From Anthoceros angustus (lineage: Eukaryota > Streptophyta > Anthocerotopsida > Anthocerotales > Anthocerotaceae): DNA of 64,000 bases. Of this stretch, positions 8,150 to 19,886 are shown in pieces (the first letter of the stretch is position 1; every line of letters begins with the position of its first letter). The DNA is taken from assembly GCA_010909165.1 (NCBI GenBank), contig VJWM01000151.1:496001-560000 (forward strand), written 5' to 3'. Both the position numbers and the translations under genes were made by a program. The notes below the pieces were generated by a model. The model was not told where the DNA came from, searched no databases, and saw only the letters and a program-made list of their open reading frames with translations.

Positions 8150-11100
8150 ATGCCGCTAGTGGAATTTGAGCATGACCACCCAGAGGGATCAATGAGCAGC
8201 CCAACGATGGAAGCCAATAAAATGGGCATGGGAGGAACAGGCAAACGAGAGGTTGGGTTGTCTAGGCTGAGCTTGGCAGTCTCGCATAAGCAGAGGCCGC
8301 AACAGCGAAAGCACCCAGAGCCTCTTCGTCGGGCAGTCGCGGACTGCCTGTCAGCTGGACCTCATGCTGCTGCTTCAGTTTTCTCCTCTGAGGCTGTTCG
8401 TACCCTACAGGTAACGTCTATACTCCCGAATGCGTACTTAGATGTAGCTTGGATGGGACTCGTGTGGGGCTTTTAGTCGCAAGATAGGAACTGTCCGTCT
8501 TGTTTGGCATTGTCTGGTTTAACACTGAAGCATTTGCTTGGCAGGATTATCTTGCAACTCCAGGTTCCATGGATTCTGCTTACATGGTTCTCCTTGAGCA
8601 TGCTGTTGCAGAGCGAGATCGTAGGTTTGATTCCCTCGCCATGTTTTCTTCATCGTCTTCTGCTTTCGTGATTACACATTCTGTTGTTGTGGACCTTTTT
8701 GTTGCTCACTGCACATGCCGATCTTTTGCAGTCCTCCTGTTATTCCCAAGTGCGTTGCCCTTCTCAAGAAATATCTCTTCAGGTAGGTTTCTTGTCAGCA
8801 GGTCATTGTCGTATAATTGGATATGCCTCTCGGCTCATTGTGACCTCGGTGAGTGCTCTTCAACGTGTGATGTGCTTTGGTGACAGATACATACCTCATG
8901 ATCCAACGCTTCAGCAGATCGACAATTTCTGTGCAGGACTGATTGCAGAGTTACAATCGAGCAATGGAGAGCAATACCATTCCAGTCCAGTGCTGGAGGC
9001 CTCACTGGACCTTCCACTTGGAAAGATTATGTCTGGCAGTCAAAAATCAACTTTGGCAAATGCAGCTCTTGTAAAGTCTCTGATCTATGTTCGGTCACTT
9101 GTTGCCCGGCATCTCCCTCGGTATTCCTTCCAGCCATCAAAGTACAGGAGCGGTTTTCCAGTCTTGGCAAAACCCCTTTCGCCTGCATTGTCCTCTATTA
9201 GGACCAGATCCTCCTACGGTCCTAACAGGGGTGTCTCAGAAGGTCGTGAAGCAGCAAAGGCTGCAGCGATGACAGCATTGGCATTAGAAGGGACAGATGC
9301 AGGAGAGGATGATTTTTTGGCTGCTGATCTCCTGAAGTGGTGTTGGCTTGGCAGCAAAGGGCAGCAGGCTTGGGCACCCTCTCCAATCATGATGGGCAGG
9401 TACGTGGACCACAAGTTGTGCTCTGATGTTCATGGGTGTGAGGCTTTAGCCTACTTCTTGACAAGTTGCAAACTGAACTGGTTGTGACACTGGTATGGCA
9501 GTGGGGGTATTGCAAGGCCGCAGGTGGAGCGTATGCAAAATCTTACTGAGCAGGGAGCAGCAGCACTTTTTATGCATGGTTATAGAAATGGCGTAACTGG
9601 CCGTGAAGTAGGCCATGGTGAGAAGAAACACCGTAGAGATTTTGATCCCGAACAACACCTAACAAGGTCATCTACTATGACCACAGTTGCTGACACAGTA
9701 GCTGCGAGGTCACATCAGCGTGCAATTGCAGCTGCAAAGAGGGCTAATGGTCACGCCTCCTCTCGGTGGTAGGTTGTACTGCTAACTGCTCTTGCGAAAT
9801 TCGGTTCTCCAAAGCTGGTTATGCATGTAGACTGTATGGAGGTCAGGATCCTCCAGTGCATGTGTCATGGCAGCTGTGCTTGTAAGGCCTGATTGGCTCT
9901 AGGAGCTTCATGATGTCCATGGTATTCAGGGATGGAGAGGCTAGTTCAACCACTCTGCGGGGGCCAGTGAGCACCTTGCGCAGGCGTCCTCGGCCACTTT
10001 TTCAGTATAGATATTACAGGTAGGCTGGGCCTCTGAACCCTCTGTTGCATACCGTGCCTGTATTGACAGGCACAATTGTACCTTTTAATGTGCATGTGTT
10101 TTGCTCTTCTTGTAGCGCCTGACTGCAGATATGGTATGCACTTGGTCAAAAGTGAAGCTGTTTTTTATTGATGTGATTGCCCGTACCTGCTTGAATTGTG
10201 AGATTCTTAGTCTTTAGTCCATTACATGAAAGTTTTCAGAGCTTGGAGTCTGGTAGTCGTAGTCTCTCATGCATTTTGTCTGTGGTGCGTGTATGTGTTT
10301 ATACCAGTGAGCAGCAGCCTCTCCGACTAAGTGAGGCTGAAATGGAAGAAGTGATAACTGCTGTCTGTACTGAGGTGGCTGGCACGACGGGAATTGCTTT
10401 GACAATTGGTCCAGCATTTGCAAACAACCAGGCAGGAAAGCCTGGAGTGGATGCTGCAAATGTCGCAGCAAGTGTTTTGATCAAGCTACTTATCAACATG
10501 TGGGTTGTTGAGGTTGTAGGTTTCAGATTTGGTTCTAGCGCACCTGCTTTGTTGTTTCCATGATGCATGTGCTAAGATAGTGAACCTACAGGTACATGTC
10601 AGACTCTCGAACAGCAGCTCCTCTCACTTTGCTCGTGCTTCAGGTACAACATGCTCATTAGAACTCTGCATCGTATTTTCTGGTTGCACTGTAATTTTGG
10701 TCGTTGTCAAATGCGGATGGTTGTTGCTCTTAGGGCATGCTTGGCTCTTCAGCTGTGGCAGTCCGGATTCGTGCATTTGATCTGGTATTAAATCTGGGAG
10801 TTCATGCTCATTTATTGGAGCCTATGCCAAGTGAAGATATTGCGGTAGCAGGGGACATAGGTTCAACTTTGGGTGGTTCCTCTCTGAAAATTTCAAGAGT
10901 TGACCAGAACGGTTCTATTGAAAGTCCACTCTCAGCTGGAGTTCCAGAAGGAACAACCATCATGAAGGCTGAAGACAGGTCTGGACAAAGAACTCCTGCT
11001 GCTGTGAGACAGTTCGAAACTTGGCTATTAGAGATCCTCTGTGAGATGATGCTTTACCTTCGACAGGTAGGACCAGAATTGAGGGTATAGTATCTTGCCT

Positions 11101-14067
11101 TCTGGATCATGCTCTTTCTTTGCCTGCTGCTCAATCAGAGTTGTTGCACTCAAGCTCAGAATTGTGAACACCTGTTTCAGTCTGAAGAAGTGGAAGAAGG
11201 AGTGTGGGCATCTGCGCTAAGCTGCCTTTTGTACTTGATTTGTGATCGTGGGAGAATTCGACGGGAGCGGTTACAAGGAGTCGATATTAGGGTGAGCACT
11301 TTGCAAACATGACTGTGATTTCTGCTCTGTACCTATGATTTCTTTTTCTAGTTGGTTCAACTGCTGATGTTTATCTTTTATTGAACAGAGTTATTCACAA
11401 GCACAAGGTGTTGACTGGGCTCTTTGGTTATTCATGTGAGGCAGGTATTGAAATCCATGCTAGAAGTTAGCTGGGAGAATGCCTGGGCTGACGAGATTCA
11501 TAGCCGACTTGTTCGAGTTCTGACAAACATGTTGTATAAGCTGCCATCTAAGTCCGAAGCCTCAAGATCCAATCGACCCTCCTTTGATGTGGAGCAGCTA
11601 GACATCTTGGGTGGAATTGAGTTTGTCTGTGTTGAGGTGAATTCCAATTTTCTTCAACTGGTCTAGCAATATGACTGGTTTTCAATGTGTACAGCACCTT
11701 GGTAATTGCGTTGTTGCTGGTTGTGAGTGCTAGACGAAGCCTTTCCTTCTGCATAGTGGTCACACGGTTTTGTTTCTTACACGATGCCTTATTCTGTTTG
11801 GGCGCAGTTTGCAAGGGCAAAGTCACCTGAGGCAAAGCGCAATCTCTTTGCAGTGATTTTTGACTATGTTCTGCATGACCTGAATAACATGGGGAATATG
11901 GTTGGTAAACCAGTTCCAAGTATGGGGGAGATACAGGCTGTTGCAACAGCCCTTGCACTGGCAGAAGCTCCAGAATGCATGGCGCTTGCGTTCAAGCAAG
12001 GACTGCAAGGAATAGGAGTCAGCCTGGCAAAATCAATTGAGACTGCAATGTCACGGGACATTACTAGCAACCGCCTCAATGGCATGGTATGATGGAACCT
12101 GTGGCTGCAGGAAGCAGGACACATCGCTGTTTACTTGGATGGGCGTGAAGTGTTCATTGCTATGCTTTGAAGCTGGAATTCTTGCTAATATCTAGGGTCT
12201 GTGTCATGCTTGGCAGTTGCTGGGCGACGTTGTCGGGTCACTCGATGTGCTAGCAGCCACATATGCTCGTTTGGATGCTGAGTTTCTTGAACAAGTGCCT
12301 GCTACAATGGTAGCCGAAGGGCTCAACTTGGCTGCAGGTGGCTCCCTTGGGATTAATAACGATTTTGATTTGGCCGTATTGTCCAAGGCATGGGCAACTT
12401 TGCACACTCTTCTCCACTCTCCACAGTCATCATATCGTCATAATGGCTATTCTTGGTTGCTGGAGCTTCTGCTAGCAGAAATGGCCAAAGGAGGAGTTAA
12501 GCAACCAAGTAAGCTCAACACTTACGTCTTGTTGCGTCAGCTGGAAAGAAGCTCTCCGACTATCTCTCCAGCTGTGCGTCTTCTCTGTGGCCTGTTAAAA
12601 TCGAAGGAGCCACATATTCGCAGAGGTTTTATCATTATTTTTGAAAGACTTCTGCTGCAGTGTCAGAAGCCAGGTTGGGACATCGAAGTAGTCACGTCTA
12701 GCACTGCTGAAGGAGAGAGTGGGCAGGATGTTGGGAGGAATGCCAGAGCGCAGGAGCAGGCAGTTGCTTTGCAAGGCCTTATTATTGGTGCTCTTTGGCA
12801 AGTGATCTCAGCAAGAGAAAAGGATTGCACCAATATTTTGCAGGTAGACGGCACTAATGATCAGAGTTGCTGGTGCATTTGATTTTGACCTACTTGTGAC
12901 CAGTTCATGTTGTCCAGCGCGAGCAGGGAAGGACATCTGTTATTTGATTTTCGACTTGCATGGTTTTGCATGGGTGCATATGTTTGTGAAGCACTGAATG
13001 ACGCTAGGTGTTGTGGTTGTAGATGTGCAACATGATGTTCTCTCAACTTTGTGTAATATGGCCACCACCATCGAGTTCACGTCGCGGAAGTTTCAGTGGG
13101 CAGCCATCCTTCTATGTTTCAACCTTGTTGGCTGACCCTAAGCAAGAAGTCTTTTTCTCAACTTTGAGTGAGAAAGAGCAGCGACTAGGTGGGAGTGGTA
13201 GACGGGATGACTTGGGTGGTGCAGCGAAGAGTGGTACAAGCGGCAGTGGAACAAGTTCCTGGGCGTCAATGCTCCTTAGTGGACAAGCTGCTGTTCCTAA
13301 GCTCTTGCTGGCGAACATGCCTACACCACTCCTGTATTGGCCACTTACTGAGCTGCCTGAAGCAGCACCTGAGGATATAGCGCTTGGGGTGGCTGTTGGA
13401 AGCAGGGGAGGAGGAAGTGTTCCAGGTGGTGCCAGTGATGTGAGGGCTGCCTTGCTCTTGTTGCTGATTGGTAAATGTACAGCATATCCAGCTGCATTGG
13501 ATGAAGTTGGCGGTGAAAAGTTTTTCAGGTGGGAGAAGGTTTAGTGGTTGTGTTGTTTGCAAAAGGTCTTGTGTTGCATCTTTTATAGCTTCAGCATATA
13601 ACGACGCCATTATGACTACAAATTAACTTTCATATGCTGGCAATTACCAGGTCATTGCTGGATGATGCAGATGCCCGTATAGCTTACTACAGTTCCGCGT
13701 TTCTTCTGAAGGTGAGATGGGTGTGATGTTTTTTGAGCCGAAGTGTATGATACGGTAGCAGAGTTTATACCAACCTTCCTGTGGGTTGTATTGTGTTTGG
13801 GCTGTTTATTCAGAGAATGATGAGTGAAGATCCGGAGAAGTATCAGCGCATGCTGCACAATCTCGTCTACAAAGCTCAGCAGGTAGGCCAGGGCAACTGC
13901 TGCAGTCTTTGGATGTACTAACGGTATTGCTTCCTGATTGTTGGTATTGAGGAGAGGCTAATGAGTGTGTTCACCTGGATGCTCAGAGCAACAACGAAAA
14001 GCTGCTGGAGAATCCGTATTTGCAATTGCGTGGTATCTTCCAGGAAATTAGAAGCCAGCAACTATGA
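8150..14067 (+). CDS. Conserved plant protein of unknown function, 17 exons, about 1254 aa
   Basis: Coding exons deduced from GT-AG sites and frame: 8150-8410, 8545-8624, 8732-8782, 8887-9399, 9502-9768, 9930-10019, 10308-10499, 10592-10643, 10734-11066, 11181-11291, 11445-11636, 11808-12086, 12217-12843, 13023-13528, 13651-13711, 13814-13882, 13987-14067. All phases agree, giving 1254 residues. The protein is largely helical. It contains SPPVIPKCVALLKKYLFR near residue 115, TAAPLTLLVLQ and RIRAFDLVLNLGVHAHLLEP near the middle, and ends EIRSQQL. From memory these match a single-copy plant family with Arabidopsis members annotated only as hypothetical, possibly with armadillo-like helices. I cannot assign a function. 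The first Met is chosen for continuity; a second Met at residue 15 is possible. No transit peptide, membrane segment or catalytic motif is evident. The gene appears intact. Confidence 0.88.
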
Positions 14068-15255
14068 TGTCTCAAGATCACCAAAATGGAAGGATAGAAA
14101 GGTGGAATAATACATTTTTGTACATACATCCTGTATGTTTTAGGCCACCCCAACTGCCTCGTCACACGATCTGTGTTAGAAGAAAAATGCAACACTTGGT
14201 ATGGTGCACAGCATCTGTCTGGACAGGCTAGACATGTTCTACGCGGCGTAACAGATTACACCCACCCCGCCATTCGTGTGAAACTCAGTTACAGCATGCT
14301 CGCGTTAGAAGTGAGATGCGATCTACATGGACTGGCTGCTCCCACGCAAAAAAAGAACTTCGCTAGACTGAAGTCTTGCTCGCCATTGTAAGGGAGACGA
14401 GCTCCATTCTGAGACACTCACCCTAAGAGAAATCACATTATCTCCTCCTGCCCCTCCAGTCCCTACACTATGACATTCAGCTCCCTGTGCTTCTTGGAAC
14501 CCCTTTTGGATCTCTTGAATGAGTCGTTCAATACTCAACTCTTCCTCTTTGCTGCTCTCAAGTGGCAGATACATGGAGTTCAAATAACTGTATGACCAAC
14601 ACAACAGCTGCAATGTTTTCCAATCCTATGAGGTAACGCTTCCCTTCCTCAGCGGCCAAAGGAGGCCATCTTCATCAGTCAGTGTTGATCTGCACAGTAA
14701 CAAGTACAGTGCAACCAATCAGCTAGCCGCCAGTCCCAGGACACGCAGACGTCCAGCAAACATGCAGCCGACGATCGAGCAGTTATATTCCGCATGCATG
14801 TACCCTGACAGATCCCACTGGACGTGAATTCCCTGGCAAGGCTGCACAGCCAGGACCCGGCCTAGGGGCCCGATAAGGCATCCCTCGGACAAAGTGCCTC
14901 TGGTGCTGCGAAAGTATAATGTATTCGAAACATTCCCTGCAGTCTACAGTCGCCATTTCCACAGATCTCACCAAGATATCAACACACTTTGCAGAAAAAT
15001 GCAGTTGCTGTAAAAGAGATGGAAGATTCCATCCCTTGAAACCCGTGCAAGCTTGGAGAGCGATATCGGATGCTATCCAATTGAAAGATGTGCTGTCCAT
15101 CAAACCTCCACCTGGATACCCGGACACTATCCAATTCAGACATGTGCTGACCATCAACCCCTCTCCGGCTGGCAATCAGATTCTAACAAGCATGGCATAG
15201 GCAGCACCTCTCCAAAACCCCTCTCCATTCGCAGAATTAACTCATCAAACTCCCA
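14068..15255. other. Intergenic stretch with an unassigned minus-strand frame
   Basis: No clear gene. A minus-strand frame at 14323-14613 contains an amphipathic, acidic helix-like segment (LESSKEEELSIERLIQEIQK) that looks protein-like, but has no start context, splice partner or family match I recognise. Two imperfect pieces around CATCAAACCTCCACC and CATCAACCCCTCTCC (about 15097-15170) repeat each other. Confidence 0.3.
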
Positions 15256-17015
15256 ATGGCTTCGCCGCCACAGCTCCCCCTGCTCCTCCTCCTCCTGCTG
15301 GCCATGCAATGGCACGCAGTATCCGCCTCCAGGTCACAGATCGAGTGCAAAGCCGAGGGCTCCTGCACCGTCTCCTCCTGGTTGGGCCCCTGGGGCGACA
15401 GCGCGGAGTGCAGCTTCGCCAAGGCCGTGTTCCCTACCACGGAACCCGAGCTGATCCAGGCCGTGGCGGACGCGGTCCGGGAGAAGCGCAAGGTGAAGGT
15501 GGCGAGCGGTAGCCTCCACTCCACCCCGAAGCTGGTGTGCCCGGGAAGCTCCTCCGGCGTCCTCATCTCCACGCAGCACTACGACGCCTCCTTCAAGATC
15601 GACGCCGCCGCCAAGACGGTCACCCTGGGCGCAGGCCTCCGGCTCAACGTCCTCCTGGACGCCCTGGCCGCGGCCGGGCTGGGCCTCCCCAACGTCCCAG
15701 CATGGTCGACCCTCTCGGTGGTCGGCGCCATCTCCACGGGCGCCCACGGGTCTTCCCTGTGGCCGGACTCAGGCCCGCTCCACGACCGTGTCCTGGCCCT
15801 CCGCATTGTGGTACCGGCCCCGCCGACCGCGGCTACGCCCGGTCGGTCGCCATCACGGACTCCCCCGCGCTGGACGCCGCCCGGCTCTCCCTCGGTGTGC
15901 TGGGAGCTATCTCCCAGATCACCCTCCGGGTGGAAGACGTCTCGAAACGCGAACTCGCATTCGAACGCGTCTCAGACGAGGACATCGCCGCCCGCATCGT
16001 CTCTCTCCCTCGCGAGGCCGAGTTCGGCGAAATCCGCTGGTTCCCGTCGCAGCGCCAGGCGATCTACCGGCTCGAGTCCCGGGTCCCGATCTCCACTCCC
16101 GGGAACGCGACGCTGCACTCGCTCGCGATGGCAGCAGGTCCGTCGGACACCGGCGCGTTCAGCCTCTTCCCGATGTCGCCGTCCGCGATCCAGGCCGGGC
16201 GGCGGGCGCAGGAGGCGGCAGAGGAAGCCCGAGACAGAGCCACGCTCTGCAAGCAGGCCGACGCCATCGTCGACTCGCTCGCCCCGGCTGGGCTCGGCGA
16301 CAAGGTGGTGGGGTTCTCCCACGGCTTCCAGGCGACGGATTCGTGCAGGAAGGCGGGTCCCGGGACGGGGCATGTCTGTCACTGGGACGACGAGGCCACG
16401 CTCATGCACGAGACGTCCATCGCCGTGCCGGTTTCCCGGATCGCCGACTTCATCGCCGACGTGGAGAAGCTGCGGGAGCTGCGGCCGGGCGGGCTGTGCG
16501 GGCTCGGGTTCTACTACGGCTTTCTGCTCCGCTACGTGAAGGGGGCGTCGAAGGCGCTGCTGGGCGAGACGGAGGACGCGGTGGACGTGAACGCCATGTT
16601 CCTGCGGTCGCGTCGCCCGTGGCAGCCGCGGCTGGACGAGGATGTGTTGGAGGAGATCGAGCAGATCGCGCTGGTGAAATATGGCGGGAAGGCGCACTGG
16701 GGGAAGTCGAATCGCGCCGTCTCCTTCATGGGCGCCGCGGCCAAATTCGGGCGGCGTTTGCAGGAGTTTGTGGAGGTGAAGGAGCGGCTGGACCCGGACG
16801 GCGTCTTCTCCAGTCCGTGGTCGGACGCCGTGCTCGGGCTTGACGAATCGGGGCTGCAGCAGTTTCATGCCTTTTGCGCCCTGGAAGGACTGTGCATTTG
16901 CCGAGAGCACTCGCACTGCGCGCCGGACGCGGGCTACTTCTGCCTCCCCGGCCTCGTGTATCCCCAGGCCCGGGTCTGCAGACTCGAAACACCGGGTCTC
17001 AAAGAAGAGCTTTAG
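15256..17015 (+). CDS. L-gulonolactone-oxidase-like FAD protein, single-base frameshift (possible pseudogene)
   Basis: Intronless. An N-terminal signal peptide (MASPPQLPLLLLLLLAM) is followed by a short Cys-containing region, then an FAD-binding PCMH-type domain with FHSTPKLVCPG-like (here LHSTPKLVCPG), LISTQHYDASF and GAISTGAHGSSL, and a C-terminal D-arabinono-1,4-lactone/gulonolactone-oxidase-type domain with VKYGGKAHWGKSN. Such enzymes oxidise aldonolactones to ascorbate or related products. The frame of 15256 runs to about 15820, and the rest is in the next frame, so one base is missing near 15815-15825 compared with the paralogue at 28811-30541. Corrected for that base the protein would be about 586 residues, close to the paralogue's 576. 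It ends LKEEL, similar to an ER-retention signal. The single lesion could be a sequencing error or an early pseudogene. GC content is much higher than in flanking DNA. Confidence 0.85.
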
Positions 17016-18438
17016 ATGGCTCCCATAGGCCGCTGCTTGGGGCTTTAGATGGCTCCCATGCGTGTCCCCCGTTTCCAAATTGAAACGGGTGCCACTTTCG
17101 CTAATAAACTGTAGTCAATGATGTAGGTAGCAATAAGATTAATGCGTGGGATGATAATATGGAGCGTGTGTGCCGGCAACCCAGCGGCCCAATATGGGGT
17201 AATTGTTTCTCTCAACTCTTCATGTTTCAACTTCACATACCTTGTGCGTGTCGGTTCTTGCATTCCTTGTTTTCGCGTGCAAACAGCACAGGCAGGTGAA
17301 GATGGAAATCATGAAAGATACTCTTGTCGGCTGCCTAATATTTTTTTCTTTCTGGAGAATTTGGATTATTTCAGGCAGCCACAAAAGGCTTAAAGAACCA
17401 TACAACATCAGCCTTGTTTTGCGAGCGAGACAGCATAGATCATATTTCAAACGATACAGAAGAGCTTTAAAATAGAAGGCCACCAAGTGCCAAAGTAATT
17501 AGGAGGTGGGAGGTATCCATCCTAGTAGTGACGTAACCAAAGGGTTGCTAAACCACAGAGTTCTAATGAACTCATGGCTACCATGTCATTCCTCAAGGGA
17601 GAAAAAAAGAATTTTCAATACTTGCTCAATTTTTAGGAATGTTTGAGCGTGGACTTGAATTGATAAATTCTAGTGTCTGTGCGACTATTGTTACAACCAA
17701 CTACATCACCTAGACCACCTTGTCGGCCACCCAAAACTAGATGAGCTAAGGCTTGCCGAAGGCCTTATGCGATTCTTTTTTTTATTTTCTGATAAGTAAT
17801 TTCACAAAAAAATATTTTTAGTTAATCTTTTGTGCTCATTTTTATTTGAGTAATTTATAGTTGTTGAAAAAAAAAACAATTATCTGTGTTGTTGAACTGC
17901 AATATCTATTATGAAGTCTCCACGTCCTACTCTGTATATATATATATATTTTTGTTAATTAATTTATAAATTAAGGTTATTTTGAATTTTTTGTTTCTCA
18001 CCATGTAGTTGTGTGTAGTTATGTGAAATTTTATGTGCTCATGCCTTCTCTTCTACATTATGCACTAGTGTTTAATTTTAATCTATAATTCAATAAATCA
18101 TCCTTCATTACTTCTCTTATGAGAATCTGGATACCCTAAATGCATTACAACATGGAGGATTATGCATACAACGCATAGAGGATGATGCAAGTAATCGGAA
18201 GCTAGTTCATACCTGTGAGTAGACTTATAGAAGCAAATAGAATACGAAGGGAAAAAAAATAAACACTTTCTTGTTCCATAAATGCACAGGCGTTTGGGAT
18301 AGCAGAAATTATTTTAATATAACTTAAAAATAGTATATATGCCTCAAGATTGTATGAATAATGCTTCTATTTCTACAAAAATAACCTAATAATGTCACAT
18401 ACATACACATAAGAATATGTTCACCCAATACAAAAAAG
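17016..18438. other. AT-rich intergenic stretch
   Basis: Contains an AATAAA at about 17102 suited to the upstream gene, homopolymer runs and a short TA microsatellite near 17935-17950. I see no gene. Confidence 0.5.
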
Positions 18439-19359
18439 TCACCATTCAAGATTCCATGTCTTTTCAGCCACTAATTTTGGAGCATCCTTTTCAACAAGAT
18501 TCATGGTGGCACTAATCTGTAAAATAAAGGGATTAAAAAAAGGGTTCTTGCATATACTTTTAACAAGACATATGACTTATAACCTTATTAAAAAAATGGA
18601 CATGAGTATTCTCACTTTGAAAGGTCCTGTGTCGCTTAGATGCTTACACCACTCAAGCCCTGCAGTATGCTTATAAGCATCATACGTAGCTCTGATAGTG
18701 TCATCTGCAGTGAACTTTTGTGACATCGCAAAATTCCATGAATTTGTATCAAAGTTGAAAGATGGTTCTATTCTTGTGTTCGATGTAGAGCCATGGATAT
18801 ATGCATATTTCAACTCTCCCTTTTCAGAAGAAAAGTTATAGGATCCAATTAACTCATTTTTAGGGTTGATTGCAAAACATGATTGCAAAACTGTTGTATT
18901 TTCTTTTTGTGGATGACTATATACCAACTTCACGTCTTTGCCACCTAACTTAGCTGATCCCATGAATTGGAATTTTGCAGCCTAAGGAAATTTGAATCAT
19001 CCATTTCATTGTCTTACAATGTATTTTATTTATCAATCTGTAGTGTCTATTTTACCACAGAATAAGGAATACTATGCACAAATTGAGGAGATTCATGTTC
19101 TAATGGAGATCAAAATTCATTCATTGGATATATTTGCTGAAATAAATCTTGAACTTACTTCAGTTGTATAATCATACTCTAAAGAAAATAAGTTGGGCTT
19201 TTCCACTCCAATAGCAACCCCAGTTAGACTTGGCCCATTCACAAATGTTATATCATTACAAGCAGCTTTTACTAATAAATCTCCAACCCCAATACTGATA
19301 GTTGCTACAGCTAGATGATCTCCCGAATCATACTTAGCTTTCACTGATGTCTTTGGCAT
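18439..19359 (-). CDS. OEP24: Outer envelope pore protein 24 (OEP24)-like
   Basis: Three exons on the minus strand, 19359-19159, 18981-18616 and 18516-18439, join in frame with GT-AG introns to give 214 residues, the usual OEP24 size. The sequence matches the family along its length: TFVNGPSLTGVAIGVEKPN near residue 40, KFQFM after the first intron, then KLKYSYVHG-like ELKYAYIHG, GLEWCKH, and a final strand ending TWNLEW. OEP24 is a beta-barrel channel of the plastid outer envelope that passes phosphorylated sugars and other metabolites. It has no cleaved transit peptide, consistent with this start. The alternation of polar and hydrophobic residues fits beta strands. It is divergent from the PPR gene that begins 528 bp away. 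No defect seen. Confidence 0.9.
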
Positions 19360-19886
19360 TGCTTATGATTTGTACATACAAGCCGAGTGACTTTGAAACT
19401 CACGCTTGTAATTGAATTTGCCAGAATTTATCTCAAAACTGTGCGTCTTCGCTTACGTTTGGACTCTTAAGAATAAACTGAGAAAACGTCAGTGATGGGC
19501 TTGACGGAAGCGCATGTTTCCATCCTCGTGCTCGCTTTGTTCACGTTTTGGGTACAGCTCAAGATGCCGATTTCCTTGACGTTGGAGCTTGGTTGGCTGG
19601 CTGATCGGACAAGTGTTTTGTCCCAGTCACAGACAACTGCACAAGGAGGAGAGGTGGGTTTGGTTGGGGTGTCCGTGACAGGTTTGCAGCTGAGTGGCTT
19701 GCGTCATTCTCTGTTCAACAATTGGAGCCAAGACCGCAGCAGGCATTGTGAAGGGCAGCAGCATCCAGGCTTCTTCTCCCTTGTATTAATGGGTAGGGCT
19801 CGGCAGCTCCTCATAGAACCAGGCGGATAAGTACTCACGGCCTTGTAGGGAGGCCTTAGGTTTAGCTGTGCATAGTTTGGCCCTTT
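19360..19886. promoter_or_regulatory. Divergent intergenic region between OEP24 and the PPR gene
   Basis: This 527-bp stretch lies between the starts of two divergent genes, so it should hold both promoters and 5' untranslated regions. An open frame at 19492-19830 has no family resemblance. No specific operator or TATA box can be assigned with confidence. Confidence 0.35.

Noticed and set aside
15334-15747. Long open frames antisense and in shifted frames within both gulonolactone-oxidase-like genes (also 15537-17078 and 29450-30520)
   Set aside because: They are GC-rich shadow frames of the real coding sequence. Only one frame carries the FAD-domain motifs.
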